Positions 29,765 through 38,309 are shown, numbered from the stretch's first letter. The stretch: 54,374 nucleotides of DNA from Candidatus Villigracilis saccharophilus (GCA_016709305.1 JADJNA010000025.1:1-54374), one strand, 5' to 3'. Notes: a model not told the origin generated them from the sequence alone. Made by a program: numbers and translations.

Positions 29765-29828
29765 ATCATATAACAAACACTCCCCGGCCGCATCCATCAG
29801 CCAGGGAGTGTTTGTCTCCGCCACTTGG
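29765..29828 (-). promoter_or_regulatory. 64-nt upstream element, copy 1
   Basis: In gene orientation: CCAAGTGG, 22 nt, GATGGATG, 20 nt, TATGAT, then 37 nt to the ATG at 29727. The GATGGATG core lies in the loop of a dyad with perfect 11-bp arms (29774-29784 and 29804-29814). TATGAT fits a -10 box, which would place GATGGATG at about -40 to -33. Confidence 0.7.
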
Positions 29829-29848
29829 GGGAGATGATTAATACGTTG

Positions 29849-29889
29849 AAATAAACAGTGAGCCTGAAGTCCAGTCCCGCTGTTTATTT
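29849..29889. terminator. candidate terminator after dodecin
   Basis: Perfect 10-bp arms AAATAAACAG/CTGTTTATTT at 29849-29858 and 29880-29889, A/T rich at the base, about 50 bp past the dodecin stop. Confidence 0.5.
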
Positions 29890-29937
29890 ATGATTGTTCG
29901 AATTGATCCTGGGAAGACTATGGGAAAATTCTTCCCA

Positions 29938-30117
29938 TCAATCGTCGATGATGAATGTCACCTTCAACTGGACCCCGGTATTCTGTGATTTTCCCTCATT
30001 GTCCAGTTTGATCTGCTGATTTTGTACCCAGGCAGACTTGAGGTTCTTGAGCGTTTTATGAGCGCGCGCAATGCCCACCTTGATTGCATCATCAAAACTC
30101 TTCGTGGATGATGCCAT
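29938..30117 (-). CDS. dodecin-family protein
   Basis: 59 aa: after MASSTKSFDDAI, the helix VGIARAHKTLKNLKSAWVQN and a last strand VQLKVTFIID match the small flavin-binding dodecamer dodecin, including the Trp near position 30 that stacks on flavin. Usual length is 65-70 aa; readable codons RTEI just upstream of the ATG resemble the missing first strand, so a non-ATG start a few codons earlier, or a lost base, is possible. A flavin-storage role is known for the family. Confidence 0.8.
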   Translation of the reverse strand: MASSTKSFDDAIKVGIARAHKTLKNLKSAWVQNQQIKLDNEGKSQNTGVQLKVTFIIDD

Positions 30118-30240
30118 AATTTCAGTCCGCTGGCGTAATTAAGGTTATGGGGTGGAACTTTAGAAGTCCTTGGTTTGGCTGTCTAGCGCAGTTCCACGTT
30201 GCTCACGCTTTATTAGGGGCTTTCCTTACCTAGAAGATCT

Positions 30241-30289
30241 AGAGTAGCTGGTCACATCGGTGTAGACATTCGCACGTGTAAGCTACTCT
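30241..30289. terminator. inverted repeat at a gene end
   Basis: AGAGTAGCT (30241-30249) pairs with AGCTACTCT (30281-30289) across 31 bases and spans the stop of the 30283-30789 gene. A long loop and no T-run make terminator function uncertain. Confidence 0.35.
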
Positions 30290-30789
30290 TTCTTCGCTGT
30301 GCGTGTCCGACGAGTTTGCTGGGCTTTTTTTACATTTTCGAGCCGGGCTTTCTTTTGTGCCTGTGTTGGCTTTTTACTTTCAGGAACATTGGGCCTGTCT
30401 TTCGCGTCAAATACGTCTCCCTTAACATGTTTGGGCTTTGATCCCAGGGCTTCGATTACACTTCTGGCATCATCCGTATCGGCAACTAATGTATCGCCTT
30501 CAATATGGGCATCATCCTTGCTGATAAGCCATACTTGTGTATCCCAAGACCCGCTGCTTCTTTTGCCAGCAAGGCGTAGAATATGGCCCTTTTCACCGAC
30601 ATCGTGGTAGCGAAACATGGTGAATTGTTCCTTTGAGCGTACAGCAATTCGGAAATAGTCACCTTCCCCTTTCGTTCCCGGTTTTGCCCGCTTTTTTCCT
30701 TCAGGTTGGGTTGCCGCGCGTTCCCGAGGTGTCATTTCCGCTTTCTTGATGTTTTCCTTCGCTGTTTCTTTTTGCTTGTCTGTAGTCAT
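30283..30789 (-). CDS. hypothetical charged protein with Lys-rich termini
   Basis: 168 aa. A globular middle (residues 43-130, YFRIAVRSKEQFTMFRYHDV through FDAKDRP) is flanked by disordered, Lys/Arg/Thr-rich ends (KPTQAQKKARLENVKKAQQT), which could bind nucleic acid. No family name can be given. AAGGAAAATGAG precedes the ATG. It lies in the block of small stress-type genes. Confidence 0.75.
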   Translation of the reverse strand: MTTDKQKETAKENIKKAEMTPRERAATQPEGKKRAKPGTKGEGDYFRIAVRSKEQFTMFRYHDVGEKGHILRLAGKRSSGSWDTQVWLISKDDAHIEGDTLVADTDDARSVIEALGSKPKHVKGDVFDAKDRPNVPESKKPTQAQKKARLENVKKAQQTRRTRTAKKE

Positions 30790-30916
30790 CTCATTTTCCT
30801 TCTTTGCAACTTGTGCAATTTGCGTATCCTACTTATGCTGCAAGTGTAGCCTGACGATTTGCGCCAGTCCCGCGCGTTCTTTGCAAAGCGGATCAGTGAT
30901 GTGTTGGCAGACTACG

Positions 30917-30944
30917 AAAAAGCATGCCTCAAAGGCAGGCTTTT
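30917..30944 (-). terminator. rho-independent terminator after DUF3597
   Basis: On the minus strand AAAAGCCTGCC, a TTTGA loop, then GGCATGCTTTTT, 29 bp past the DUF3597 stop. The stem has one internal mismatch and a T5 tail. Confidence 0.7.
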
Positions 30945-30972
30945 AATTAGAGAAGCAGCAATGTCTTTGTTT

Positions 30973-31301
30973 TCAATCTAAAAGTGAAGCGGGGATTTTC
31001 CCGCCATTTGCAGCGATCTTCTTGAAGAGGGCCTTTCGTGAGCCTCGTTCTTCTCCGCGCTTCCGCTTTTAAAACTGGCATCAACACCCAGCTCCTGTGC
31101 AAGCGCGTCCCGATTTTCTCTGCTGCTGTTCGCGCCGATCATCTTCAAAAAATCGACCACGGAAGTTCTCCATTCAAGTCCCTTGCCAGCCAGCTTGTCA
31201 AATTCGGCGGTAAGGTTAACATCTGATATGGTATTTGCGCCGGGTACCAGACTTTTGATCTTTCCCATGATTTTGTCAAAGATGTCACTAAATATACTCA
31301 T
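30973..31301 (-). CDS. DUF3597 family protein (frameshifted)
   Basis: About 109 aa. The N-terminus MSIFSDIFDKIMGKIKS and the core LEWRTSVVDFLKMIGANSS match DUF3597, a small soluble protein of unknown function related to LysM-containing stress proteins in some genomes. A break near 31040 hides the usual end; the other frame reads RKALFKKIAANGGKIPASLLD and stops at 30973. AAAGGAGTATTAC precedes the ATG. Its promoter region carries the 64-nt element. Confidence 0.85.
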
Positions 31302-31336
31302 GTAATACTCCTTTTTATGATTTGTAATTCAATATC

Positions 31337-31400
31337 ATCATACGATAAGCCATCCCTGTCCACATCCATCGCCTGGGGAGTGTTGAAATCCGCCACTTGG
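31337..31400 (-). promoter_or_regulatory. 64-nt upstream element, copy 3
   Basis: CCAAGTGG (within the longer palindrome CCGCCAAGTGGCGG), 22 nt, GATGGATG, 20 nt, TATGAT, then 35 nt to the DUF3597 ATG. The dyad around the core is weak here, while the three boxes are exact. Confidence 0.7.
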
Positions 31401-31899
31401 CGGAGATGCTGAAGGCGGGTTCTTACGAAGGAATTTCAAAGTGCCAACCAAGTCACGAATATGATTTTTGGTTGCAAAAAGTGGGGGTCTTTTGTTTGAA
31501 ATTTGTGTTTGCGAATATGGCGTTTGCCAAGAGAGTTTTAGGACTTTAGCTTCTCTTAACTGGCCGCCACCCATTGGGGTTCAGCTTTCATAAGGCGGTT
31601 TTTCGTCAGGTTTTCGCGCACCAGCTAACGAATGACTTTGTTATTTTTTTATGTCATTGCGGGCTGCGCACTTGCGCCTGACTGCTTCCGGTCCCCGCCT
31701 TGCGCCGCACTGCATTTGATGCAGTGCAGGTGGGGCAGGTGTGGTGCAGGTGAGCAATTTCAGGTTAAAAGGTTTCACTTTGTCGAGAAGTATCACTATA
31801 TTAACCGAGGATTACCACTCCGCTACGCTACAGGTACGCGTGCTGCATCGCGCAGATCGCTCCTTGCAATGACAAATTGAATCTCTGATTTATTGATGT
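31401..31899. other. intergenic region with a GTCATTGC-bounded segment
   Basis: No gene is seen. Between 31653 and 31873 a segment is bounded by GTCATTGC and GCAATGAC, the same ends as the dispersed repeat at 10589-10675 but with about 200 bp between them. The rest holds no recognised signal. Confidence 0.45.
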
Positions 31900-32767
31900 T
31901 TATGGCGTCCATCCCGGCGAATCGCAGGTGGCCATATCTCCGCTCTGTAAACCGTCCTTGAGCGCCGCCTGCCGCTGCTCGGACGATCCATGGGTCCGAT
32001 TCGGGTGAGACGTAGCCCTGTGTCTCGCTCTGGATGCGGTCGTCGCCCACCGAAGCTGCGGCGTCCAGACCCTGGGCGATATCCTGATCAGTCACCTGCG
32101 TCAGGTAACCGGTTTCGGTGGCGTGGAATGCCCAGACGCCGGCCAGGCAGTCGGCCTGGAGTTCCGTTTGAACCGACTCGCTCTCCGGCCCTGTGGCGTT
32201 TGGTTGCTCGACAGTGCGCCAAGCAGGTCTTGTATATGATGGCCGTATTCATGAGCAAGCACATACGCCTCTGCGAACGAACCGCCTTGGGCGCCAAAGC
32301 GCGTCTGTAGTTCATTGAAGAAATCCAGGTCCAGATAGACTTTCTGGTCGGCCGGACAGTAGAACGGTCCCATTGCGCCGCTGGCATATCCACAGGCGGC
32401 CTCTGTTGACCCCGTGAAAAGAACTGTATCGGCCGGTGTGTACTGGCTCCCGCGGCGGGCAAATTCATCGGTCCAAAAGATTGGATGCTGTTGACGAAGC
32501 CAACGATGCGGCAGTCCTGGCGTTCATTGCATCTGCCCCTGTCTGGCATTCTGCCTCCAGATCATAGACCTCGCCAACGCTTTCATTTGAATATGGTGCT
32601 TGCTGTCCACCCGTCAAACTGGTAAGGTCCACGCCAAACAGCATTGCTACTACCACAATGACCAGGGTAAGTCCTCCGCCTCCCACAGCAATTGTCCTCC
32701 CTCTACCCCTGCCACGCCGATCCTCCACCTGATTGGGATCCAAACGGGATTTATTGTTGAATGACAT
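31900..32767 (-). CDS. neutral zinc metallopeptidase, YpfJ-like (several frameshifts)
   Basis: Readable as a protein of about 289 aa in at least four frame pieces. The start is MSFNNKSRLDPNQVEDRRGRG with an Arg/Gly stretch, then one membrane helix (GLTLVIVVVAMLFGVDL). A peptidase domain follows with PFYCPADQKVYLDLDFF and the zinc site VLAHEYGHHIQ (HExxH). The last piece reads TDQDIAQGLDAAASVGDDRI and ends MATCDSPGWTP before TAA at 31900. This matches the putative neutral zinc metallopeptidase family, anchored with the domain outside. Breaks lie near 32530, 32450, 32210-32100 and 31985. Confidence 0.82.
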
Positions 32768-32862
32768 TTTTTCATCCTTTCATCTGAGCTTCTCTAGAGA
32801 GCGAAACTGACGCACCGAAAGTGTTGCGCGTTTGGCTCAAGCTGTTCTGCCAGACTTTACTA

Positions 32863-32926
32863 CATCTATGCCGATTACTCCTCGACCGCATCCATCGGTC
32901 GGGGAGTGTGTATCTAGTCCACTTGG
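32863..32926 (-). promoter_or_regulatory. 64-nt upstream element, copy 4
   Basis: CCAAGTGG, 22 nt, GATGGATG, 20 nt, TAGATG at the -10 position. The dyad arms differ in sequence from copy 1 but pair well (CGACCG with CGGTCG next to the core). It lies 95 nt upstream of the metallopeptidase ATG. Confidence 0.65.
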
Positions 32927-32996
32927 GGGATGCCTGGGAATCTACATGCAACCATCCCTGCAGTCAAAGTGTGTTTCAAAAAAACGCAGCTTGCAC

Positions 32997-34312
32997 TCAA
33001 GCGTATTGACTTTCCATTTTTTTTCTTAGGAGTATCCAGTCCACCAGGAAGAATACGATACCGATGGCCGCAATTCCCAAAAATATCAGCAAGGGTATTG
33101 AGGCTCCACGCAGCATAATATCTTGCAGCATTCGAATACCGTACGTGGCAGGTAATGACCAGGCCAGGACTGTGATCGGTTCCCTCATCAGGCGCAGGTC
33201 CAGAAAAAATCCGCTAAAGAAGATGCTGGCCAGCAGCAATAACATCGAATACTGAACCGCTTGCGTATCGGTCTCTGAAATTAGAGAGATGAAGAAACCC
33301 ACACCCAGGGAAGTAAAAAGCAGGACAACCACTACTAAAGCATAATCCTGCATATGGCCTAAAATGGGTATCTTTAACAGCCAGACAGCCAGGGCGGTAA
33401 TTATGCCGGCTAGTATTATTTCAAAGAACAGATAACTAAGATATTTCCCCGCTAAAGTTTCAAAAGCTGTAATGGGAGATACTCTGAACAATTCCATGAT
33501 CCCGGAACGCGTTTCTCGAACAATGGACAGGGATGCAAAGGTTATGGAGAAGTGCTGCAGGAGCAGAACGATCACTGCTGGAGCAAAGAACCCGGTGACA
33601 GTCAATTGGATATCAGATAGCCCGAAGATCTTTGCGGAGAATGGGCGGACCATAATACCAGAAGCCAAAGAACGAAATGTGGTTAGTTTTTCATAAAGGG
33701 CAGTCAGATCTTTCTCGATAATTGCAGCTTGGGCATTGCCGTCCCCCGTTGGAATGGCTTGTTGGAGCGCCTGTGTCTTTACGATCGCGGTTTTCAAATT
33801 GCTTTGCAAGGAGTCAGAGTCGGCTTGTTGCTGTTCGACCATGGACTGCAAAAATTGACTATTGATTTCATCTACATATGCTCTTGCTACAGACTGAATA
33901 TATCCGACTTGGAATGGGTCGACTTCATTATGATAAACAAGAAACTCAGCCTGCTGATTGCTTTGGATTGTTTCCAATGGAACATCCGGTACGACGATCA
34001 CCATGTCTGTCTGGTTGAGGGCTAGTTTCGCCAGCGCCTGTTCTTTATCAGTCACTGTTACATAATCAACTAGCGACGATTTAAGGATTCGGTAAATGTA
34101 GCGATCTCTTTCTGAAAAGAATTTGGATCTGGGACTACGATCGTTGTTCTCAAAGTTCGGTTCTGGTCAGGATATGCCAGCCCGAATAAAAACATGATTA
34201 AAAACGGACCTAATACGAGAGTCAAAATGAGTCTGGGCTGGCGAAAAATCTCTGTCAGCTCCTTGCTTATGAATGAAGAAATTCGGATTAAGGATTTGAA
34301 GAATCTAATCAT
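32997..34312 (-). CDS. ABC-2 type transporter permease (frameshifted)
   Basis: About 437 aa. One N-terminal membrane helix (LILTLVLGPFLIMFLFGLAY) is followed by a large outside domain (about residues 45-230) with a coiled stretch, then five C-terminal helices including FASLSIVRETRSGIMELFRVSPI. This layout fits drug/exporter permeases of the YhhJ/YbhS type. A break near 34062 splits it after SLN. Its ATG overlaps the ATPase gene by eight bases. Confidence 0.85.
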
Positions 34313-35273
34313 TTGTGATCTCCGTTTCGATCAATTTTATAAACACATCATCAAAGGAAGGAGATTTTTGCTCCATCATTGCCACGGTCAATTTTTGTGC
34401 CTGAGACCATTCCAGCAGCAATGAAATGGCAGTGCCTGCATCATCTACAATGACCTCGATCTCCTGGTCACTGACAATTTTTACCTTGCCGCGAACGAAA
34501 GACATGCTTTCCAATTGCCGCCTGTGTTCAAACCTGATCTCTTCATTGGTTCTGATCCCTATCACATCTCCACCATAGGCTTTCTTGCGCAGTTCATCCG
34601 GGGTCTTGATCGTCAGCAATCTTCCTTCGTACATAACTCCGACCAGGTCGCAATATGCAGCTTCGCCCACATATTGCGTGGTGATAAAAAGAGTATGGCC
34701 TTCTGCCTGTAGTTCCTTAAAATAATCCCAAAACTTCCGCCGCAGGAGCGGGTCAATCCCGGCGGTAGGCTCATCCAGAAAGATCAACTCCGGATTGTGG
34801 ACCAATGCGGCCGCGAGGCTGAGGCGTCTCTTCATCCCGCCAGAAAGGTCCCGCGCCAATTTACCCTTGTCGCCTGCCAACTCTACAAAATCTAGCAATT
34901 TATTTAAACGCTTTCGCCGAAAAATGCCGACACCATAAAAGGAAGCGGCAAAATTTAAGTTTTCCCAAACAGTTAGATCCGGATATAAGACAAATTGCTG
35001 GGTCAGATAACCTATTTTTTCGCGGTCTGATTTCGAAAATTCAGTGGGCGCTTTACCCAGGACACTCAATGTGCCGGAGGTTGGCTTATAAAACCCTGTC
35101 AACATGCGGACGGTTGTTGTTTTTCCACAACCGCTCGGACCAACGAATCCAAAAATAGTTCCACGCGGCAATTGTAGATTCAGAGATTGGACAGCAATAT
35201 TTTCACCAAACGTTCTGGTTAAGTTCTGCGCTTCAATAACATTCCCAGATAACATATTATTTTCCATGTACAT
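34305..35273 (-). CDS. ABC transporter ATP-binding protein
   Basis: 322 aa. Walker A is GPSGCGKTT, the Q-loop reads YLTQQFVLYPDLTVWENL, the signature is DLSGGMKRRLSLA, Walker B is LIFLDEPTAGIDP, and ITTQYV holds a Thr-Thr-Gln where a switch His usually lies. The C-terminal 90 residues form the extra domain common in DrrA-like exporters. Translation of the permease is coupled to it. The substrate is unknown. Confidence 0.92.
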   Translation of the reverse strand: MYMENNMLSGNVIEAQNLTRTFGENIAVQSLNLQLPRGTIFGFVGPSGCGKTTTVRMLTGFYKPTSGTLSVLGKAPTEFSKSDREKIGYLTQQFVLYPDLTVWENLNFAASFYGVGIFRRKRLNKLLDFVELAGDKGKLARDLSGGMKRRLSLAAALVHNPELIFLDEPTAGIDPLLRRKFWDYFKELQAEGHTLFITTQYVGEAAYCDLVGVMYEGRLLTIKTPDELRKKAYGGDVIGIRTNEEIRFEHRRQLESMSFVRGKVKIVSDQEIEVIVDDAGTAISLLLEWSQAQKLTVAMMEQKSPSFDDVFIKLIETEITND

Positions 35274-35291
35274 AAACCGTTTCGACTACGT

Positions 35292-35975
35292 CTATGGTGT
35301 TGCGAGCGGATTCTGGATGGGTTGACCGGCATTACCGCCTTGATAATAAGGAAAGGTCAGCGGCAGGTCGAAACCGAAATATGCAGAAACGCGCGCTACG
35401 ATCTCGCCCTTGATTTGTGCCCGACGAGTATTGTAGGCTTTGACGGCATCATTCCAATCCGTGCCAGCCAGTTGAATGGTGTTCATGGCCTCATCAACCG
35501 TATCACCCAACGCCAGAGTAACTTGAGCATCTGGCACAGGTGGTGGGGCTTGAGTAATGGCATTGACATAAAGCGAGAAACCCTGGCCGATGTCACTGGG
35601 CAACGCATTCTTGCCTTGCAGATCATCCAAATTTAGTTTGGTTGGATCCAAGGGTTGGCCATTTTCATCACGATAATTTTTCAACAACTCAGTTAGCGCA
35701 TCCGCTTGCGAGCGGAAATTTCCGGTCCATACCTCACCGCTATCGCTGACCGCATCGTAGTAATCTTTAGTGATCTGCGTTTTTGCCTGGATCTTGGCGT
35801 ACTGCGTATCTGTCACCAGTTGAAAATTGGATGCCGCAGCCTGCACGCCCTGCACCAACGCAACCAGCTCGTCGTATTCCGTCGTGCCTGACTTGTCAAC
35901 CCCGCAGCCGGTTAGTCCGACGAATACGGTAACTGCCACAAAAATAGAAATGATCTGTTTGAAATAGTGTTTCAT
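35292..35975 (-). CDS. LemA-like lipoprotein
   Basis: 227 aa. A signal peptide ends in the lipobox LTGC (Cys about residue 24). A mostly helical body follows, and the C-terminal part WNDAVKAYNTRRAQIKGEIV resembles LemA. It is longer than typical LemA and ends in Gly/Pro-rich residues. AAGGAG precedes the ATG. LemA and TPM-domain genes are often neighbours, as here. Role in envelope stress is an inference. Confidence 0.78.
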   Translation of the reverse strand: MKHYFKQIISIFVAVTVFVGLTGCGVDKSGTTEYDELVALVQGVQAAASNFQLVTDTQYAKIQAKTQITKDYYDAVSDSGEVWTGNFRSQADALTELLKNYRDENGQPLDPTKLNLDDLQGKNALPSDIGQGFSLYVNAITQAPPPVPDAQVTLALGDTVDEAMNTIQLAGTDWNDAVKAYNTRRAQIKGEIVARVSAYFGFDLPLTFPYYQGGNAGQPIQNPLATP

Positions 35976-35994
35976 ATCTAAAACTCCTTATTGT

Positions 35995-36858
35995 TTAATT
36001 GCCGCGCCCTGAGCGACCGCTTCCGCTGCCGCCACGCGACCTAGGACTGCTCCTGCCCCCGCCTAGCGGGAATCCTGATCCGCGTGAACCCGAACCGTAC
36101 GGATTGAAGTTGATACCACTACGGGCCAACTTGGGGAGCATCCACATCAAAAATAGTAAAAAAGGAACGCCAATGCACAACAATCCGCAGATGGACAAAA
36201 TGCCGAGCGGGCCGGAAGGCAGCGCTGGCAGGTTAATTATCTCCTGGGTCGGATCAGGGGATATCAGCGGTGAGTAGTTACTGCGAGCAACTTTGTCAAA
36301 TTCCTGTATCAGAGTCAATAGCGCCTGGTCAAGGCTCTTTGTAGTTTGGTAAGTATCTTCGGCAACACGGTTTAAGGATGTCAATTCAGAAGCGGTTAGT
36401 GCAGGCAAACCCAAGCCCACACCGTAATGAACATCAATATTATTGGGTTCAACAACGATCAAAAATACAAAACCGTTATCCTTACGTTCACCATCCGGCA
36501 ACCCAAGCCGCATGTAACGCAGAAAATGAACGGCACAGTTGACGCGGTTGCCAACCTGCTCCTCTGATTGGATGAGAATCATCGTCTGTGCAATGGAGTC
36601 ACTATCCAGCTGGTCAAGAATCGCGTCCACCTCGGTCACAGTGTTCTCCGAGACATGACCCTGCCAATCCACGGTCCAATGCATCTGCTGTAGGTCGTAA
36701 GTGAATCCGTAATCTGGGGCGGAACCCTGCCCGCATAAATCTGCTGCGAGAATTGTGCCAGCCCTGGCAGGAGTTAAATCTACTGAAAGGCTGAACGCAA
36801 ATATGGTCGCCACAACGATCAAGGTTATATATCCCCGGGCCCGGCTGCGATTAATCAC
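35995..36858 (-). CDS. TPM-domain membrane protein (YgcG-like)
   Basis: About 287 aa from a GTG at 36858 with GAGG six bases upstream. A signal peptide (ITLIVVATIFAFSLSVDLTPARAG) leads to a TPM domain (about residues 45-190, with DSDSIAQTMILIQ and DNGFVFLIVVEPNNIDVHYGVGL). Next come two membrane segments and a Gly/Ser/Arg-rich tail. Longer readings are rejected because they run through the 52-aa gene and a hairpin. TPM proteins are linked to phosphatase-like or photosystem-repair roles in other organisms; none can be assigned here. Confidence 0.82.
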   Translation of the reverse strand: MINRSRARGYITLIVVATIFAFSLSVDLTPARAGTILAADLCGQGSAPDYGFTYDLQQMHWTVDWQGHVSENTVTEVDAILDQLDSDSIAQTMILIQSEEQVGNRVNCAVHFLRYMRLGLPDGERKDNGFVFLIVVEPNNIDVHYGVGLGLPALTASELTSLNRVAEDTYQTTKSLDQALLTLIQEFDKVARSNYSPLISPDPTQEIINLPALPSGPLGILSICGLLCIGVPFLLFLMWMLPKLARSGINFNPYGSGSRGSGFPLGGGRSSPRSRGGSGSGRSGRGN

Positions 36859-36895
36859 AGATACCTCGTTTCGAGAACGCTGTTCTTTTGTATGA

Positions 36896-36920
36896 AGAGG
36901 CAGCTTGATAGGCTGCCTCT
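36896..36920. terminator. inverted repeat between the 52-aa gene and the TPM gene
   Basis: AGAGGCAGC/GCTGCCTCT with a 7-base loop. A T-rich tail (TGTTTTC) lies on the plus side only, so on the minus strand it may act as an attenuator or a processing site rather than a full terminator. Confidence 0.45.
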
Positions 36921-36941
36921 TGTTTTCAAAGAAGTGCGAAG

Positions 36942-37100
36942 CTAAATGATCCCTAACAGATTCAAAATGATAAGGATGACGGCAAGTACAACCAGAGTGT
37001 GGATCCACCCGCCCGTTTTCGGAAAACTTGGGCTTATGTTCGAGCCTAAAAAGCCGAGCAACCATAGGATGATTAGAATTACGATGATGGTGTACAACAT
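36942..37100 (-). CDS. lmo0937-like small membrane protein, copy 2
   Basis: 52 aa, identical in protein to the copy at 29569-29727, with the same AGGAG leader and the same upstream element. The nucleotide sequences differ at silent sites and in the stop codon (TAG against TAA), so selection on the protein or recent conversion with drift is likely. It heads the run towards TPM, LemA and the ABC exporter. Confidence 0.85.
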   Translation of the reverse strand: MLYTIIVILIILWLLGFLGSNISPSFPKTGGWIHTLVVLAVILIILNLLGII

Positions 37101-37137
37101 GATATTTCTCCTTGTTTGAGTGATTTGTTCTAAACTC

Positions 37138-37201
37138 ATCATATAGCAAACACTTCCCAGCCGCATCCATCAGACAGGGAGTATTTGTCTCCGCCACTTG
37201 G
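37138..37201 (-). promoter_or_regulatory. 64-nt upstream element, copy 2
   Basis: CCAAGTGG, 22 nt, GATGGATG, 20 nt, TATGAT, then 37 nt to the ATG of the second 52-aa gene. The dyad arms are imperfect. It is divergent from copy 5, with 45 bp between them. Confidence 0.7.
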
Positions 37202-37246
37202 GGAGATTTCGATGGCTATGGAAAAAGAGGCGCAATACTCCCTCGT

Positions 37247-37310
37247 CCAACTGATGGAGACGGGTATCCCCCAGCCGATGGATGCGAATGATGAACGATT
37301 GCTGTATGAT
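37247..37310 (+). promoter_or_regulatory. 64-nt upstream element, copy 5
   Basis: Plus-strand copy: CCAACTGA in place of CCAAGTGG, 22 nt, GATGGATG, 20 nt, TATGAT, then 21 nt to the lipid kinase ATG at 37332. Spacing is identical to the four minus-strand copies although the sequence between the boxes differs. Confidence 0.65.
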
Positions 37311-37331
37311 GGATTCATAAAGGAAACAAAT

Positions 37332-38309
37332 ATGCCCAAAAAAACAGCTTCACACCGTCCACTCCGTGCCAAACTCATCTTTAATGCTATCGCGGGTCAG
37401 TCGGATGAATCCCCGCGTCAACTTGCCGACATCCTGACTGAGATGCAGAATTGCAATATTTTGCCTGAGGTTTATATGGTGCATCCAAACAGCCAGGTTG
37501 AACCTGTAGTGCGAAGCGCGATCAAGGGAGGTATAAATCTGATCGTTGTAGCAGGCGGTGATGGAACTATTGATAGTGTCATGGGAGTCATGATAGGCAG
37601 TTCTGCCACTCTTGGCATTATCCCCATTGGCACACGAAATAATTTGGCTTTTAACCTAGGGATTCCTGATACGATTCCAGGGGCGGTTGCGCTTCTGCGC
37701 GAGGGTCGTCGGCTAAAGATTGATGTTGGAAGTGTGCGCAGCGGCCATACCCGCCGTTGGTTTCTAGAAGATGCAACATTGGGGCTTTTGTCCGACATAT
37801 ATCCGTTTGCAGATAGCGTCCAACATGGCGATCTGACGCAGATTGGGAATCTTTTATCCACTGTTGTCTCTTCAACACCTTCCCGCCTGCGAATGATTCT
37901 TGAAGGACGTAAGCGGGTTGATATGAGTGCGTACATGGTGTTAATTGCCAATATGCCATATATTGGGCCGCGTTTTCAGATATCCCCCGATGTATCTTGG
38001 AATGACAATCTTTTGGATGTATTCGTTTTTTCAGATATGAGCAAGTTGGATCTGATTTCTTATGCTGTACAGTCCACGGGTGGCGCAGTAGAGGATGCCC
38101 GCATCAAGCATTACCGCGTCAAGCGGCTGACGATCCGTTCCAACCCGCCAATGCCAGTGCTGGCCGATGGCATGCCACTTGACGAGGGATCAGTAACCGC
38201 TCAGATTCACTCTCGTGCCCTTGCTGTTATGGGTGGCGCAATCCATACTGCAATGGGGGAGCAGTCCCAGCCTCACAGCCATAAACTTCAAAAAGGGATT
38301 CGTAAATAA
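37332..38309 (+). CDS. diacylglycerol/lipid kinase family protein
   Basis: 325 aa, DAGK catalytic fold. The nucleotide motif VVAGGDGTIDSVMGVMIG is near residues 78-95, followed by LGIIPIGTRNNLAFNLGIP, and a C-terminal beta domain ends with PVLADGMPLDEG. AAAGGAAACAAAT precedes the ATG; a longer reading upstream would run through the promoter element and is rejected. The enzyme probably phosphorylates diacylglycerol or a similar lipid at the membrane. It is divergent from the 52-aa gene and has its own element copy. Confidence 0.9.
   Translation: MPKKTASHRPLRAKLIFNAIAGQSDESPRQLADILTEMQNCNILPEVYMVHPNSQVEPVVRSAIKGGINLIVVAGGDGTIDSVMGVMIGSSATLGIIPIGTRNNLAFNLGIPDTIPGAVALLREGRRLKIDVGSVRSGHTRRWFLEDATLGLLSDIYPFADSVQHGDLTQIGNLLSTVVSSTPSRLRMILEGRKRVDMSAYMVLIANMPYIGPRFQISPDVSWNDNLLDVFVFSDMSKLDLISYAVQSTGGAVEDARIKHYRVKRLTIRSNPPMPVLADGMPLDEGSVTAQIHSRALAVMGGAIHTAMGEQSQPHSHKLQKGIRK

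Noticed and set aside
36859..37197. N-terminal extension of the TPM protein
   Set aside because: The extension overlaps the 52-aa peptide gene and its promoter element in another frame; a GTG with its own GAGG leader at 36858 is better.
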